NCBI RefSeq assembly: GCF_020075545.1
Contig: NZ_JAIQZK010000010.1
Location: forward strand, 1 to 64,000
Source: Nocardioides sp. TRM66260-LWL
Lineage (GTDB): Bacteria > Actinomycetota > Actinomycetes > Propionibacteriales > Nocardioidaceae
Reading direction: 5' to 3'
Length of the DNA stretch: 64,000 nucleotides
The notes under the pieces were generated by a model. That model was not told the origin of the DNA. It did no database searches and was given only the letters and a program-made list of their open reading frames with translations. Shown here in pieces: positions 1 through 16,634 of this stretch. Within the stretch, counting starts at the first letter, position 1. The number at the start of each line of letters is the position of its first letter. The translations under genes were made by a program, and so were the position numbers.

Positions 1-115
1 AAGGTCGACAGGGCATCAAACTAATTCGTCGACTATCCAACACACTGTTGAGTTCTCAAACATCACGCGCATCCCGTCTCGGCTCCTCGGAGCCGCGGGC
101 GGGGCAACCTGCAGA
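1..115 (-). promoter_or_regulatory. rRNA operon leader (16S gene lies off the left edge)
   Basis: Read on the minus strand, positions 62 to 38 contain TTTGAGAACTCAACAGTGTG, the conserved actinobacterial rrn leader element (antitermination/processing region) found upstream of 16S rRNA in mycobacteria and streptomycetes. A GGCTC-CTCG-GAGCC hairpin lies at 81-94 between the promoter and this element. The 16S gene itself is not in the window; its presence just left of position 1 is inferred from the leader and its direction. Confidence 0.8.
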
Positions 116-144
116 AACTTACCCGGCTGTCTTCGGCGCGTCAA
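116..144 (-). promoter_or_regulatory. rRNA operon promoter, proximal
   Basis: On the minus strand a -35 TTGACG (144-139) and a -10 TAAGTT (121-116) are separated by 17 bp, a near-ideal vegetative sigma promoter. It fires into the rrn leader. No coding sequence lies between it and the left edge of the window. Confidence 0.75.
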
Positions 145-247
145 CTTGACTGTCGCGCCTCGGTTCAGTCGGTGCCGCACATGACGACTCGCGGTTCTTC
201 GGGGCTGTCCGCCCCTGCTCCGCGGGCCGCTCTGGGCGACGACGAGA

Positions 248-276
248 AAGTTACACGCGGGTTGCGTCGACACCAA
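248..276 (-). promoter_or_regulatory. rRNA operon promoter, distal
   Basis: A second minus-strand promoter candidate has -35 TTGGTG (276-271), a 17-bp spacer and -10 TAACTT (253-248). It is tandem to the stronger promoter at 116-144, the multi-promoter layout usual for actinobacterial rrn operons. The -35 is weaker than the proximal one, so this is less certain. Confidence 0.55.
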
Positions 277-318
277 ATCGGGTGTGGTGGCGAGACGTCC
301 TCCCAGGTCAGAGGCCTG

Positions 319-5311
<4,993 letters not shown>

Positions 5312-5312
5312 C

Positions 5313-6536
5313 TCAGACCTCCGCCGCGTCGAGGATGCCGGGCCACGCGGCGAGGAACGTCGCGACGTCGTCGTCGGCGAGGACGTACGGCGGGGCGAGT
5401 CGGATCCGCCGCGGACCGGTGGCGTTGACGATGAAGCCGGCGTCCTGCGCGGCGGCGACCACGGCCGGCGCCGCGTCGCTGACCAGGTCGAGGCCGATCA
5501 GCAGGCCCAGCCCGCGCACCTCGACGACCCGCGGGTCGGCGGCGAGGCCGGCGCGCAGCCGCTCCCCCAGCTCCGCGGCGCGCGCCAGGAGCCCGTCGTC
5601 CTCGATCGTGCGGAGCACGGCGAGCCCCGCTGCGCAGGCGAGCGGGTTGCCGCCGAAGGTCGTGCCGTGGTTGCCCGGCTCGAGCAGGCTCGCGGCGCGG
5701 CCGACGCCGATGATGGCGCCGATCGGGACGCCGCCGCCGAGGCTCTTGGCGAGCGTGACGACGTCGGGCACGACCGGCTCGCCGAGCGCCGGGTGCTGGT
5801 GGGCGAACCACGAGCCGGTGCGACCGGCGCCGCTCTGGATCTCGTCGAGCCACAGCAGCGAGCCGTGCTCGTCGGCGATCCGACGCGCGGCGGCGAGGTA
5901 GCCCGACGGGGCGACGACCACGCCCGCCTCGCCCTGGATCGGCTCCAGGACGATGGCGGCCGTCTCGTCGGTGACCGCCGCCGCGAGCGCCTCGACGTCG
6001 CCGTAGGGCACGAACGTGACATGGCCCGGCAGGGGCTCGAACGGCGCCCGGTAGGCCTCCTTCGAGGTCAGCGCCAGGGCGCCGGTCGTGCGTCCGTGGA
6101 AGGCCCCCTCCGCGGCGACCAGATGCGTCCGGCCCGTGCGGCGGGTGAGCTTGAACGCCGCCTCGTTGGCCTCGGCGCCGGAGTTCGCGAAGAACACGCG
6201 TCCGTGCTCGGGCTGGCCCAGGAGGCGCAGCAGGGTCTCGGCGAGCTCGACCTGGGGCGCGGAGGTGAAGAAGTTGCTGATGTGGCCGAGCGTGCCCAGC
6301 TGCGCGGAGACGGCCTCGACCAGCGCGGGGTGGGCGTGGCCGAGCGCGTTGACGGCGATGCCGCCGAGCAGGTCGAGGTGACGGCGGCCGTCGACGTCCC
6401 ACACGTACGGGCCCTCGCCCCGGGTGAGCACGAGCTTCGGCGGGCCGAAGGTGTTCATCAGGCTCGCGGCGTAGCGGGTCGCGTAGTCGCCCGCGGCCGT
6501 CGTCGGCGCCTGGGGCGCGCTGGTCTGGGTCGTCAC
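5313..6536 (-). CDS. argD: Acetylornithine aminotransferase
   Basis: The 407-residue class-III PLP aminotransferase converts N-acetylglutamate semialdehyde to N-acetylornithine. The PLP lysine is in [14 protein letters not shown], preceded by the [12 protein letters not shown] motif, and [13 protein letters not shown] is the cofactor-phosphate segment. The GTG start at 6536 was chosen because it overlaps the argB stop (GTGA, 4 bp) and the protein then begins just before the conserved [14 protein letters not shown] region. It lies in the canonical order argB-argD-argF. Confidence 0.95.
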   Translation of the reverse strand: MTTQTSAPQAPTTAAGDYATRYAASLMNTFGPPKLVLTRGEGPYVWDVDGRRHLDLLGGIAVNALGHAHPALVEAVSAQLGTLGHISNFFTSAPQVELAETLLRLLGQPEHGRVFFANSGAEANEAAFKLTRRTGRTHLVAAEGAFHGRTTGALALTSKEAYRAPFEPLPGHVTFVPYGDVEALAAAVTDETAAIVLEPIQGEAGVVVAPSGYLAAARRIADEHGSLLWLDEIQSGAGRTGSWFAHQHPALGEPVVPDVVTLAKSLGGGVPIGAIIGVGRAASLLEPGNHGTTFGGNPLACAAGLAVLRTIEDDGLLARAAELGERLRAGLAADPRVVEVRGLGLLIGLDLVSDAAPAVVAAAQDAGFIVNATGPRRIRLAPPYVLADDDVATFLAAWPGILDAAEV

Positions 6537-7477
6537 TTGGTGACCGCCTTCTGCCGGGCCTTGCGGATCTTGGTCTCGACGCCGGGCAGCACCTGTGTGC
6601 CGACGCCCTCGTCGGTGAACAGCTCGAGCAGCACCGCGTGCGGCTCGCGCCCGTCGACCACGGTGGCCCGCGGGACGCCGTCCTGGACCGCCTGGAGGCA
6701 GGCGGTCATCTTCGGCACCATGCCGCTGGCGAGCGTCGGGATCAGCTCGCCGAGCGTCTCCGGGCTGATCTCGTAGATGACGTCGTCGCTGTGGGGCCAG
6801 TCGCGGTACAGGCCCTCGACGTCCGTGAGCACGAGCAGCTTCTCGGCCCCCAGCGCGACGGCCAGCGCGGACGCGGCGGTGTCGGCGTTGACGTTGTGCA
6901 CCCGCCCGCGCTCGTCGGGGGCGACGCTGGAGACGACCGGGATGCGCCCGGCCTCGATCAGGTCGAGCACCGCCTCGGGCCGCACCTGCCGCACCTCGCC
7001 GACGAGGCCGAGGTCGACCTCCTCGCCGTCGACGACGGTGTTGGTCGGCTCGGCGGTGAACAGGCCGGCGTCCTCGCCCGAGAGCCCGACCGCGAGCGGC
7101 CCGTGCTCGTTGATCAGGCCGACGAGCTCCCGCTGCACCTGGCCGACCAGCACCATCCGGACGACGTCCATCGCCTCGGGGGTCGTGTAGCGCAGGCCGC
7201 CGCGGAACTCCGACTCGATGCCGAGCCGGTCGAGCATCGTCGAGATCTGCGGACCGCCGCCGTGGACGACGACCGGCTTGAAGCCGGCGAAGCGGAGGAA
7301 GGCGATGTCCTCGGCGAACGCGCGCTTGAGCACGTCGTCGGTCATGGCGTTGCCGCCGTACTTCACCACCACGATCTTGCCGTGGTAGCGCTTGAGCCAC
7401 GGGAGGGCGCCCGCCAGGACGTGGGCCTTGGACGGGTCGGCGGCGTGCCCGGGCTGCGCGGGCTGGTCGGTCGTCAT
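6533..7477 (-). CDS. argB: Acetylglutamate kinase
   Basis: The 314-residue amino-acid kinase phosphorylates N-acetylglutamate, usually the arginine-feedback-controlled step. Conserved stretches are [10 protein letters not shown] near the N-terminus, the [10 protein letters not shown] glycine loop and the GMVPKM segment near the C-terminus. The N-terminal helix before the kinase core (about 25 residues) is present, as in the hexameric arginine-inhibited enzymes. The ATG at 7477 overlaps the argJ stop by 4 bp and the end overlaps argD by 4 bp, so the three genes are translationally coupled. Confidence 0.96.
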   Translation of the reverse strand: MTTDQPAQPGHAADPSKAHVLAGALPWLKRYHGKIVVVKYGGNAMTDDVLKRAFAEDIAFLRFAGFKPVVVHGGGPQISTMLDRLGIESEFRGGLRYTTPEAMDVVRMVLVGQVQRELVGLINEHGPLAVGLSGEDAGLFTAEPTNTVVDGEEVDLGLVGEVRQVRPEAVLDLIEAGRIPVVSSVAPDERGRVHNVNADTAASALAVALGAEKLLVLTDVEGLYRDWPHSDDVIYEISPETLGELIPTLASGMVPKMTACLQAVQDGVPRATVVDGREPHAVLLELFTDEGVGTQVLPGVETKIRKARQKAVTK

Positions 7478-8625
7478 GAGCTGTAGGCGCTGTTCTCGTG
7501 GACGTAGGCGTGGGTGAGGTCGTTCGTCCACACCGTCGCCCGGGCGTCCCCGGACTTCAGGTCGATCGTGACGGTGACCTGGCGCGGCTCGAGGTCGACC
7601 CCGGCGGGGTCCTCGGCCGGGGTCGAGCGGCGGCAGACCCAGACGCCGTTGATGGCGACGTCGAGGTCGGCGGGGTCGAAGACCGCGTCGGTGGTGCCGA
7701 TCGAGGCGAGGACGCGGCCCCAGTTGGGGTCCTTGCCGAAGACCGCGGCCTTGAACAGGTTGCTGCGCGCGACGCTGCGGCCGACGGCGACCGCATCGTC
7801 CTCGCTCGCGGCGTTGAGGGTGGTGATCGCGATCTCGTGGTCGGCGCCCTCGGCGTCGGCGAGCAGCTGCATCGCGAGATCGGTGCAGGCCCGGGTGAGG
7901 GCGGCGGTGAGGTCCTCGAGGGTCGGCGTGATGCCCGAGGCGCCGCTGGCGAGGACCGTGACGGTGTCGTTGGTGGACATGCAGCCGTCGGAGTCGAGCC
8001 GGTCGAAGGAGACCCTCGTGGCGGCGCGCAGCGCGGCGTCGAGGTCGGCCGGAGACGCCACGGCATCGGTGGTGAGCACCACCAGCATCGTCGCCAGCGC
8101 GGGCGCGAGCATGCCGGCGCCCTTGGCCATGCCGCCGACCGACCAGCCGGCCTCCTCGACGACGACCTGCTTGCTCACCGAGTCGGTGGTCATGATCGCG
8201 GTCGCGGCGTCGGTCCCGCCCTGCTCGGACAGCCCGGCGTGCGCGGCGTCGACGCCGGCCAGCAGCGCCTGCCGGTCGTTGGCCAGGCCGATCAGCCCGG
8301 TGGAGCACACCACGACGTCGATCGCGCCGATGCCCACGCGCTCCGCGACCCGCTCGGCCACCGCGTGGGTGGTCTGGAAGCCCTCGGGCCCGGTGTAGCA
8401 GTTCGCGCCGCCGGAGTTCAGCACGACGGCGCGCACAACGCCGTCCTTGACGACCTCCTTGCTCCACAGCACCGGGTTGGCCTGGCAGCGGTTGCTGGTG
8501 AACACCGAGGCGGAGTCGTGGCGCGGCCCGTCGTTGACGACGAGCGCGAGGTCGGGAGCGCCGGTGGACTTCAGCCCGGCGGCGACGCCGGCGGCCCGGA
8601 AGCCCCGGGGATGGGTGACGGTCAT
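7474..8625 (-). CDS. argJ: Bifunctional glutamate N-acetyltransferase / ornithine acetyltransferase
   Basis: The 383-residue protein recycles the acetyl group from acetylornithine to glutamate. It is made as a precursor that cleaves itself between Ala and Thr; the cleavage site is visible in [17 protein letters not shown], where the Thr becomes the nucleophile. The SGGANCYTG and [10 protein letters not shown] segments are also family signatures. Presence of ArgJ means the acetyl cycle is used and argE is not required. It follows argC after 40 bp and overlaps argB by 4 bp. Confidence 0.96.
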   Translation of the reverse strand: MTVTHPRGFRAAGVAAGLKSTGAPDLALVVNDGPRHDSASVFTSNRCQANPVLWSKEVVKDGVVRAVVLNSGGANCYTGPEGFQTTHAVAERVAERVGIGAIDVVVCSTGLIGLANDRQALLAGVDAAHAGLSEQGGTDAATAIMTTDSVSKQVVVEEAGWSVGGMAKGAGMLAPALATMLVVLTTDAVASPADLDAALRAATRVSFDRLDSDGCMSTNDTVTVLASGASGITPTLEDLTAALTRACTDLAMQLLADAEGADHEIAITTLNAASEDDAVAVGRSVARSNLFKAAVFGKDPNWGRVLASIGTTDAVFDPADLDVAINGVWVCRRSTPAEDPAGVDLEPRQVTVTIDLKSGDARATVWTNDLTHAYVHENSAYSS

Positions 8626-8665
8626 GGGAGTCCTTGGGATCTGCGGTGCGGAGCGGGCGGCGGCG

Positions 8666-9716
<1,051 letters not shown>

Positions 9717-9747
9717 TCACGCGGCGGCATTCCACCGGCGCGGCGAC

Positions 9748-10107
9748 TCAGAAGATCAGGTCGCCCGACTTGCGTCGCGAGCGCAGGAGCGTGAGGGCCT
9801 CGTCGAGGATCTCCTGCGCCTCCTGGTCGGAGCGCCGCTCCTTCACGTACGCGAGGTGCGTCTTGTACGGCTCGATCTTCGGCGCCGGCGGGGCGTTCTC
9901 GGAGTCGCGCCCCGCGGGCAGGCCGCACTTCGGGCAGTCCCAGGAGTCGGGCACCTGCGCCTCGACCGAGAAGGTCACGACGGAGCGGTGCTGGTTGGAG
10001 CAGAAGTAGCTGACGGCCTGACGCGGGGCGGCCTCGCCCCGCTCGGCCTCGCCCATCGGGCCTGCGCCGACCCGACTTCCACGGATCGCGTTGCCTCCAC
10101 CGGCCAT
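9748..10107 (-). CDS. rbpA: RNA polymerase-binding protein RbpA
   Basis: The 119-residue protein is RbpA, an actinobacteria-specific partner of the principal sigma factor that stabilises open promoter complexes. It starts with the conserved AIRGSRVGAGPMGEAERGE tail, has the small beta-barrel core (SYFCSNQH to WDCPKCGLPAG, about residues 32-65, with C-x-C-x2-C cysteines), and ends in the sigma-interacting helix region (THLAYVKERRS onwards). A GAGGAG Shine-Dalgarno precedes the ATG at 10107. It lies downstream of secG, the conserved actinobacterial order. The stop is close to the argC start, but the genes are separate units. Confidence 0.95.
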   Translation of the reverse strand: MAGGGNAIRGSRVGAGPMGEAERGEAAPRQAVSYFCSNQHRSVVTFSVEAQVPDSWDCPKCGLPAGRDSENAPPAPKIEPYKTHLAYVKERRSDQEAQEILDEALTLLRSRRKSGDLIF

Positions 10108-10231
10108 GGCGGCTCTCCTCAAGCGGTGTGTGTCGCCGACCGGAGCGCCGGGGGCGACGTGGGGGTGTGGGGGTCCCGACGCCGTCGTCGGAGGTGCGGT
10201 CGCCACCCGCGGACGGGCGGCGACCGGAGGG

Positions 10232-10462
10232 TCAGTAGGCCTTGAGCAGGCCCATGCCGACGACGCAGGCGAACCAGATGATGCCGATGCCGACGGTCAG
10301 CCGGTCGAGGTTGCGCTCGGCCACCGAGGAGCCGCCCAACGAGCTGGAGACGCCTCCGCCGAACATGTCGGAGAGGCCGCCGCCGCGACCCTTGTGCAGC
10401 AGCACGAGCAGGATCATCAGCAGACTCGCTGCGATCAGGACGATCGTCACGAACAGTTCCAC
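10232..10462 (-). CDS. secG: Preprotein translocase subunit SecG
   Basis: The 76-residue inner-membrane protein is the SecG partner of SecYE. It has two hydrophobic helices (about residues 4-22 and 55-72) joined by the Gly-rich cytoplasmic loop HKGRGGGLSDMFGGG, the family hallmark. It sits right after tpiA, as in most actinobacteria, in the gap-pgk-tpiA-secG run. Confidence 0.95.
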   Translation of the reverse strand: MELFVTIVLIAASLLMILLVLLHKGRGGGLSDMFGGGVSSSLGGSSVAERNLDRLTVGIGIIWFACVVGMGLLKAY

Positions 10463-10492
10463 GGTCGGGATCCTATGCCACGTCGTCCGGGC

Positions 10493-11284
10493 TCAGAGCG
10501 CCGGCATGTCGTAGAACCGGCAGATGCCGCCGAACTCGTCCGCCTGCAGGCTCGCACCGCCGACGAGCGCGCCGTCGACGTCGGGCTTCGCCATGATGCC
10601 GGCGACGTTCGAGGCCTTGACCGAGCCGCCGTAGAGGATGCGGAGGCCGGCGGCCGCGTCGGCGCCGTGGGTCTCCTCGATGCGCGCCCGGATGGCCGCG
10701 CACACCTCCTGGGCGTCCTCGGGCGTGGCGACCTCGCCGGTGCCGATCGCCCAGACGGGCTCGTAGGCGACGACCAGGCCGGCCACCTGCTCGGCGGAGA
10801 GCCCCGCCAGCGAGCCGTCGACCTGCGCGAGAGCGTACGCGACGTGCTCGCCGGCCTTGCGGACGTCCAGGCCCTCGCCGACGCAGACGATCGGCGTCAT
10901 GCCGTCGCCGAGCACCCGGTGCGCCTTGGCGTTGACGACCGCGTCGTCCTCGCCGTGGTGCTCGCGGCGCTCGGAGTGCCCGACGACGACGTAGGAGCAG
11001 CCGAGCTTGGCGAGCATGCCCGAGGAGATCTCGCCGGTGTGGGCCCCGGACTCGTGGACCGAGACGTCCTGGGCGCCGTACTTCACCGGGAGGCGGTCGC
11101 CGTCGACCAGCGTCTGCACCGACCGCAGGTCGGTGAAGGGCGGGATGACGACGACCTCGGCCTTGGCGTGGTCGTGCCGCTTGTCCTGGAGGGTCCAGGC
11201 CAGCTTCTGCACCAGGTGCACGGCCTCCTGGTGGTTGAGGTTCATCTTCCAGTTGCCCGCCATGAGCGGGGTGCGGGACGACAT
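10493..11284 (-). CDS. tpiA: Triosephosphate isomerase
   Basis: The 263-residue TIM-barrel enzyme interconverts dihydroxyacetone phosphate and glyceraldehyde 3-phosphate. The N-terminal GNWKMNL (catalytic Lys), the VVGHSERR segment (catalytic His) and [12 protein letters not shown] (catalytic Glu) are all present, as is the C-terminal [11 protein letters not shown] phosphate loop. It follows pgk with a 3-bp gap, within the glycolytic operon. Confidence 0.97.
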   Translation of the reverse strand: MSSRTPLMAGNWKMNLNHQEAVHLVQKLAWTLQDKRHDHAKAEVVVIPPFTDLRSVQTLVDGDRLPVKYGAQDVSVHESGAHTGEISSGMLAKLGCSYVVVGHSERREHHGEDDAVVNAKAHRVLGDGMTPIVCVGEGLDVRKAGEHVAYALAQVDGSLAGLSAEQVAGLVVAYEPVWAIGTGEVATPEDAQEVCAAIRARIEETHGADAAAGLRILYGGSVKASNVAGIMAKPDVDGALVGGASLQADEFGGICRFYDMPAL

Positions 11285-11287
11285 GGC

Positions 11288-12496
11288 TCAGGCCTCCAGG
11301 ACGGTGATGCCGGGCAGGGTCCTGCCCTCGAGGTACTCCAGCGACGCGCCGCCGCCGGTGGAGATGTGGCCGAAGGACGCCTCGTCGAAGCCCAGCGTTC
11401 GGACGGCGGCGGCGGAGTCGCCGCCGCCGACGACCGACAGGCCGCCGTGGTCGCGGGTGCGGCTCAGCGCGTCGGCGACGACCCGGGTGCCGTCGGAGAA
11501 CTCCGGCACCTCGAAGACGCCCATCGGACCGTTCCAGAACACCGTCTGCGCGTCGGCGAGGGCCGCCGCGAAGTCGGCCGCCGAGGCGGGACCGATGTCG
11601 AGGCCCAGCGCGTCGGCCGGGATCTCCGAGGCCGGCACCACCTGCGGCTGCGGGGTGCGCTCGCCGGCCGGGAACTCGGTGTCGACGACGATGTCGCCGG
11701 GCAGCAGGATGCGCACGCCCGACTCCTCGGCCCGCCGCAGGTACTCCCGGCAGGTGTCGAGCTGGTCCTCCTCGAGCAGGCTCCGCCCGACCTCATGGCC
11801 CTGGGCCTTGAGGAAGGTGAAGACCATGCCGCCGCCGATCAGCAGCGTGTCGGCCTTGCCGAGGAGGTTGTCGATGACGCCCAGCTTGTCGGAGACCTTC
11901 GAGCCGCCGAGCACCACGGCGTACGGACGGGCGGGCTCGTCGGTGAGCCGACGCAGGACGTCGATCTCGGCGCTGACGAGGGTGCCCATCGCGTGCGGCA
12001 GCAGCTGCGCCACGTCGTAGACGCTCGCCTGCTTGCGGTGCACCACGCCGAAGCCGTCGGAGACGAAGGCGTCGGCCAGCTCGGCGAGACGCCGGGCGAA
12101 CTCGGCCCGCTCGGCGTCGTCCTTGCTGGTCTCGCCCGCGTTGAACCGGACGTTCTCGAGCAGCGCGACCTGGCCGTCCGAGAGCGCCGCGACGGTCTCG
12201 TGGGCCGACTCGCCGACGGTATCGCCGGCGAAGGCGACCTCGCTGCCGAGCAGCTCGCCGAGCCGCGCGGCGACGGGAGCCAGCGAGTAGCGCGCCTCCG
12301 GCTCGCCCTTCGGGCGACCGAGGTGCGCGACCACCACCACCCGCGCGCCGGCCTCGGCCAGCGCGCGGATGGTCGGGACGCTGGCGCGGATGCGGCCGTC
12401 GTCGGTGATGCGGTCGCCGTCGAGCGGCACGTTGAGGTCGGAGCGGACGAGGACGCGCTTGCCGCCCACCTCGCCCAGACCGGCGTACTCCCCCAC
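11288..12496 (-). CDS. pgk: Phosphoglycerate kinase
   Basis: The 402-residue kinase makes ATP from 1,3-bisphosphoglycerate. The substrate-loop signature [14 protein letters not shown] is near the N-terminus, [11 protein letters not shown] follows, and the nucleotide-binding stretches ([19 protein letters not shown]) are in the C-terminal half. No ATG lies near the expected start; the GTG at 12496, 2 bp after the gap stop codon, gives a normal N-terminus and was chosen. Its Shine-Dalgarno is weak, so translation is likely coupled to gap. Confidence 0.95.
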   Translation of the reverse strand: MGEYAGLGEVGGKRVLVRSDLNVPLDGDRITDDGRIRASVPTIRALAEAGARVVVVAHLGRPKGEPEARYSLAPVAARLGELLGSEVAFAGDTVGESAHETVAALSDGQVALLENVRFNAGETSKDDAERAEFARRLAELADAFVSDGFGVVHRKQASVYDVAQLLPHAMGTLVSAEIDVLRRLTDEPARPYAVVLGGSKVSDKLGVIDNLLGKADTLLIGGGMVFTFLKAQGHEVGRSLLEEDQLDTCREYLRRAEESGVRILLPGDIVVDTEFPAGERTPQPQVVPASEIPADALGLDIGPASAADFAAALADAQTVFWNGPMGVFEVPEFSDGTRVVADALSRTRDHGGLSVVGGGDSAAAVRTLGFDEASFGHISTGGGASLEYLEGRTLPGITVLEA

Positions 12497-12498
12497 GA

Positions 12499-13659
<1,161 letters not shown>

Positions 13660-14643
13660 TCAGGCGTCGCCGAGCAGGTCGGGGCTGAGCGAGGCCTCGG
13701 TGTCGGGGATGCCGAGCTCCTCGGCGCGCTTGTCGGCCATCGCCAGCAGGCGGCGGATGCGGCCCGCGATGGCGTCCTTGGTGAGCACCGGCTCGTGCAG
13801 CTGGCCGAGCTCCTCGAGGCTGGCCTGCTTGTGCTCCAGACGCAGGGCGCCGGCCATCCGCAGGTGGTCGGGCACCTCCTCGCCGAGGATCTCCATCGCC
13901 CGCTCGACCCGGGCGCCGGCCGCCACGGCGGCGCGCGCGGAGCGGCGCAGGTTGGCGTCGTCGAAGTTCGCCAGGCGGTTGGCGGTGGCCCGCACCTCGC
14001 GGCGCATCCGCCGCTCCTCCCAGGCGAGCAGCGACTCGTGGGCGCCGAGGCGCGTGAGCAGCTGACCGATGGCGTCGCCGTCGCGGATGACCACGCGGTC
14101 GACGCCGCGCACCTCCCGCGGCTTGGCGGAGATGCCGAGGCGCCGCGCGACGCCGACGAGGGCCAGCGCCGCCTCCGAGCCCGGGCAGGTGATCTCGAGG
14201 CTGGACGAGCGGCCCGGCTCGGTGAGCGAGCCGTGCGCGAGGAAGGCGCCGCGCCAGGCGGCCACGGCGTCGCAGGCGCCGCCCGTGACGATCGCCGGCG
14301 GCAGACCGCGGACCGGACGCCCGCGCTGGTCGACCAGGCCGGTCTGCCGGGCGAGGGAGTCGCCGTCCTTGACCACCCGCACGACGTAGCGGGTGCCGCG
14401 CCGCAGGCCGTTGCCCTGCACCATCACGACGTCGGCGTGGTGGCCGTAGACCTCCTGGATGTCACGCCGCAGGCGTCGGGCGGCGGCACCGGTGTCGAGC
14501 TCGGCCTCGAGCACGATCCGGCCGTTGACCAGGTGGAGACCGTTGGAGAAGCGGAAGATCGAGGCGACCTCGGCCTTGCGACAGCACGGCTTGGTGACCT
14601 GCGTGCTGGCCAGCTCCGCCTTCACCTGTGCCGTCATCGCCAT
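13660..14643 (-). CDS. whiA: Sporulation/division regulator WhiA
   Basis: The 327-residue DNA-binding protein combines an N-terminal LAGLIDADG-endonuclease-like fold (catalytic residues not retained in this family) with a C-terminal helix-turn-helix domain (about 230-310, ending [21 protein letters not shown]). The hallmark [19 protein letters not shown] is at about residues 19-37. I chose the ATG at 14643 (MAMTAQVK), which matches the family N-terminus. It is found next to yvcK and rapZ in Gram-positive bacteria generally. In streptomycetes it drives sporulation; in non-sporulating actinobacteria its role is probably in division and growth. Confidence 0.95.
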   Translation of the reverse strand: MAMTAQVKAELASTQVTKPCCRKAEVASIFRFSNGLHLVNGRIVLEAELDTGAAARRLRRDIQEVYGHHADVVMVQGNGLRRGTRYVVRVVKDGDSLARQTGLVDQRGRPVRGLPPAIVTGGACDAVAAWRGAFLAHGSLTEPGRSSSLEITCPGSEAALALVGVARRLGISAKPREVRGVDRVVIRDGDAIGQLLTRLGAHESLLAWEERRMRREVRATANRLANFDDANLRRSARAAVAAGARVERAMEILGEEVPDHLRMAGALRLEHKQASLEELGQLHEPVLTKDAIAGRIRRLLAMADKRAEELGIPDTEASLSPDLLGDA

Positions 14644-14715
14644 GTCGCCGATCCTCACACACGCGTCCAGCACCCTCGCAACCTGGTGCGGGCCGGCACC
14701 GTGCCCCCGACCCGG

Positions 14716-15732
14716 TCAGCCGCGGGGCCCGGCCGCCGCCGGCTCCTCGGCGAGGATGTGCTCGAACGCGGCGGCGAGCCGGTGCGGGTCGTGCCGCGGG
14801 GTGCCGTCGCCGAGCGCCACGTCGGCCACCACCAGCCGCGCGCCGAGCGCCTTCACCGTCTGCTCGAGCTCGGCCTCGTGGCCCTCGACGCTGACGGTGT
14901 CGGCCAGGACGACGTCGATGCGCAGCTCGGGCGCGTGCTCGGCCAGGACGGCGAGGTGGTCGGCGGGGCCGAAGCCGTGGGTCTCCCCCGCCTGCTCGTC
15001 GAGGTTCAGCACGACCGCGCGGCGGGCCGGGGTGCGCACGAGCGCTTCGCGGAGCGCGGGCACCATCAGGTGTGGGATGACCGAGGTGAACCACGAGCCC
15101 GGGCCGAGCACGACCCAGTCGGCGGCGTCGACCGCCGCGATCGCCTCGGGGCAGGGCTCGGGGTCGGACGGCTCGAGCTCGATCGACGCGATGACGCCAT
15201 CGGTGCGGGCGACCTGCACCTGCCCCCGCACGGTCGTCAGCGACTCGGGGTCGAGCGGGTCGAGGCCCCGCACCTGTGCCCGGATGTCCATCGGGCTCAG
15301 CGCCATCGGGAGGACGCGGCCGGCCGCGCCGAGCAGGCGGCCGACGAGGTCGAGCGCCCGGACGTGGTCGCCGAGCTGCTCCCACATCGCGACGATCAGC
15401 AGGTTGCCGACCACGTGGCCGTTCATCTCGCCGTCGCCGGCGAAGCGGTGCTGGAGGACGCCGGCCCAGGTGTCGCCCCAGTCGTCGGTGCGGCACAGGG
15501 CGGCCAGGGCCATCCGCAGGTCGCCCGGCGGCAGGACGCCGAACTCGCCGCGGAGCCTGCCGGACGAGCCGCCGTTGTCGGCGACCGTGACGACGGCCGT
15601 CAGGTCGCCGACGACGCGGCGATGGACGAGCTCGCGCAGGGCCCGCAGGCTGGCCGAGAGCCCGTGACCCCCGCCGAACGCGACGACCGAGCGGCCCTGG
15701 CCCAGCCGGACGTCGGGCACCGTGACCCGCAT
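14716..15732 (-). CDS. YvcK/CofD-like protein (gluconeogenesis factor family)
   Basis: The 338-residue protein belongs to the YvcK/CofD-like family, which affects carbon metabolism and cell-wall growth and is related to the CofD transferase. The N-terminal VVAFGGGHGLSASLRALR and TVADNGGSSGRLRGEF loops are the nucleotide/ligand signatures. The ATG at 15732 has GGGAG five bases upstream; a GTG at 15738 overlapping the rapZ stop is the alternative. It lies in the conserved uvrC-rapZ-yvcK-whiA run. Confidence 0.92.
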   Translation of the reverse strand: MRVTVPDVRLGQGRSVVAFGGGHGLSASLRALRELVHRRVVGDLTAVVTVADNGGSSGRLRGEFGVLPPGDLRMALAALCRTDDWGDTWAGVLQHRFAGDGEMNGHVVGNLLIVAMWEQLGDHVRALDLVGRLLGAAGRVLPMALSPMDIRAQVRGLDPLDPESLTTVRGQVQVARTDGVIASIELEPSDPEPCPEAIAAVDAADWVVLGPGSWFTSVIPHLMVPALREALVRTPARRAVVLNLDEQAGETHGFGPADHLAVLAEHAPELRIDVVLADTVSVEGHEAELEQTVKALGARLVVADVALGDGTPRHDPHRLAAAFEHILAEEPAAAGPRG

Positions 15733-15734
15733 GC

Positions 15735-16634
15735 TCACTCCCGCCCGAGGTCGCGGTGGGTGGAGGTGGCCTCGTGGCCCAGCTCGCGCAGGCGGCGGAC
15801 GATCTCCTCGGTCATGGCGACGCTGCGGTGCTTGCCGCCCGTGCAGCCGATCGCCACCCGCATGAACCGCTTGCCCTCGCGCAGGTAGCCGCCGGCGACG
15901 CCGTCGAGCACGGGCACGTAGGCGTCGAGGAACTCCGCCGCCCCGTCGCGGGAGAGCACGTACTGCGAGACCTCGGGATCGCGTCCGGTGTTGGGGCGCA
16001 GCTCGGGGATCCAGTGCGGATTCGGCAGGAAGCGCATGTCGGCGACGAAGTCGGCGTCGACAGGGATGCCGTACTTGAAGCCGAAGCTGACCACGCGGAT
16101 GCGCAGGGTGGTGGACTCCGGGGAGCCGAAGCTCTCGGCGATGCGCTTGGCCAGCTGGTGCACGTTGAGCGAGGTCGTGTCGATGACCAGGTCGGCCTCG
16201 CCGCGCAGCTCGGCCAGCACCTCGCGCTCGCGCTGGAGGCCGTCGAGCAGGCGGCCGCCGGCCTGGAGCGGGTGGGGCCGGCGCGCGGCCTCCTGGCGGC
16301 GGACGAGCACGTCGTCGGTGGCCTCGAGGAACACCAGGGTCGCGTCGCGTCCGGTCGCGCCCTGGGCGAGGTTGGCCTGCAGCGAGCCGAAGAACGAGCC
16401 CGAGCGCACGTCGACCACCACCGCGATCGGCTGCGCGACGCCGCGGCTCTCGTCGACCAGCCGGACGACGTCGCGCAGCAGGCTCGGCGGCAGGTTGTCG
16501 ACGACGTAGTAGCCGAGGTCCTCGAGCTCGGCGGCGGCGGTGCTGCGTCCGGCGCCGGTCATGCCGGTGACGACCACGAGCGGCCCCGGCACGGGCGCGG
16601 CCGACGGGACGGGGACCTCGGGCTGCTCGCTCAT
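15735..16634 (-). CDS. rapZ: RNase adapter / nucleotide-binding protein RapZ
   Basis: The 299-residue P-loop protein has a Walker A motif [11 protein letters not shown] (about residues 24-34) and the C-terminal conserved region with [11 protein letters not shown] that in E. coli RapZ binds RNA and a metabolite. In actinobacteria its job is less clear; it may control RNA turnover or UDP-sugar metabolism. The ATG overlaps the uvrC stop (ATGA) and it precedes yvcK. Confidence 0.93.
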   Translation of the reverse strand: MSEQPEVPVPSAAPVPGPLVVVTGMTGAGRSTAAAELEDLGYYVVDNLPPSLLRDVVRLVDESRGVAQPIAVVVDVRSGSFFGSLQANLAQGATGRDATLVFLEATDDVLVRRQEAARRPHPLQAGGRLLDGLQREREVLAELRGEADLVIDTTSLNVHQLAKRIAESFGSPESTTLRIRVVSFGFKYGIPVDADFVADMRFLPNPHWIPELRPNTGRDPEVSQYVLSRDGAAEFLDAYVPVLDGVAGGYLREGKRFMRVAIGCTGGKHRSVAMTEEIVRRLRELGHEATSTHRDLGRE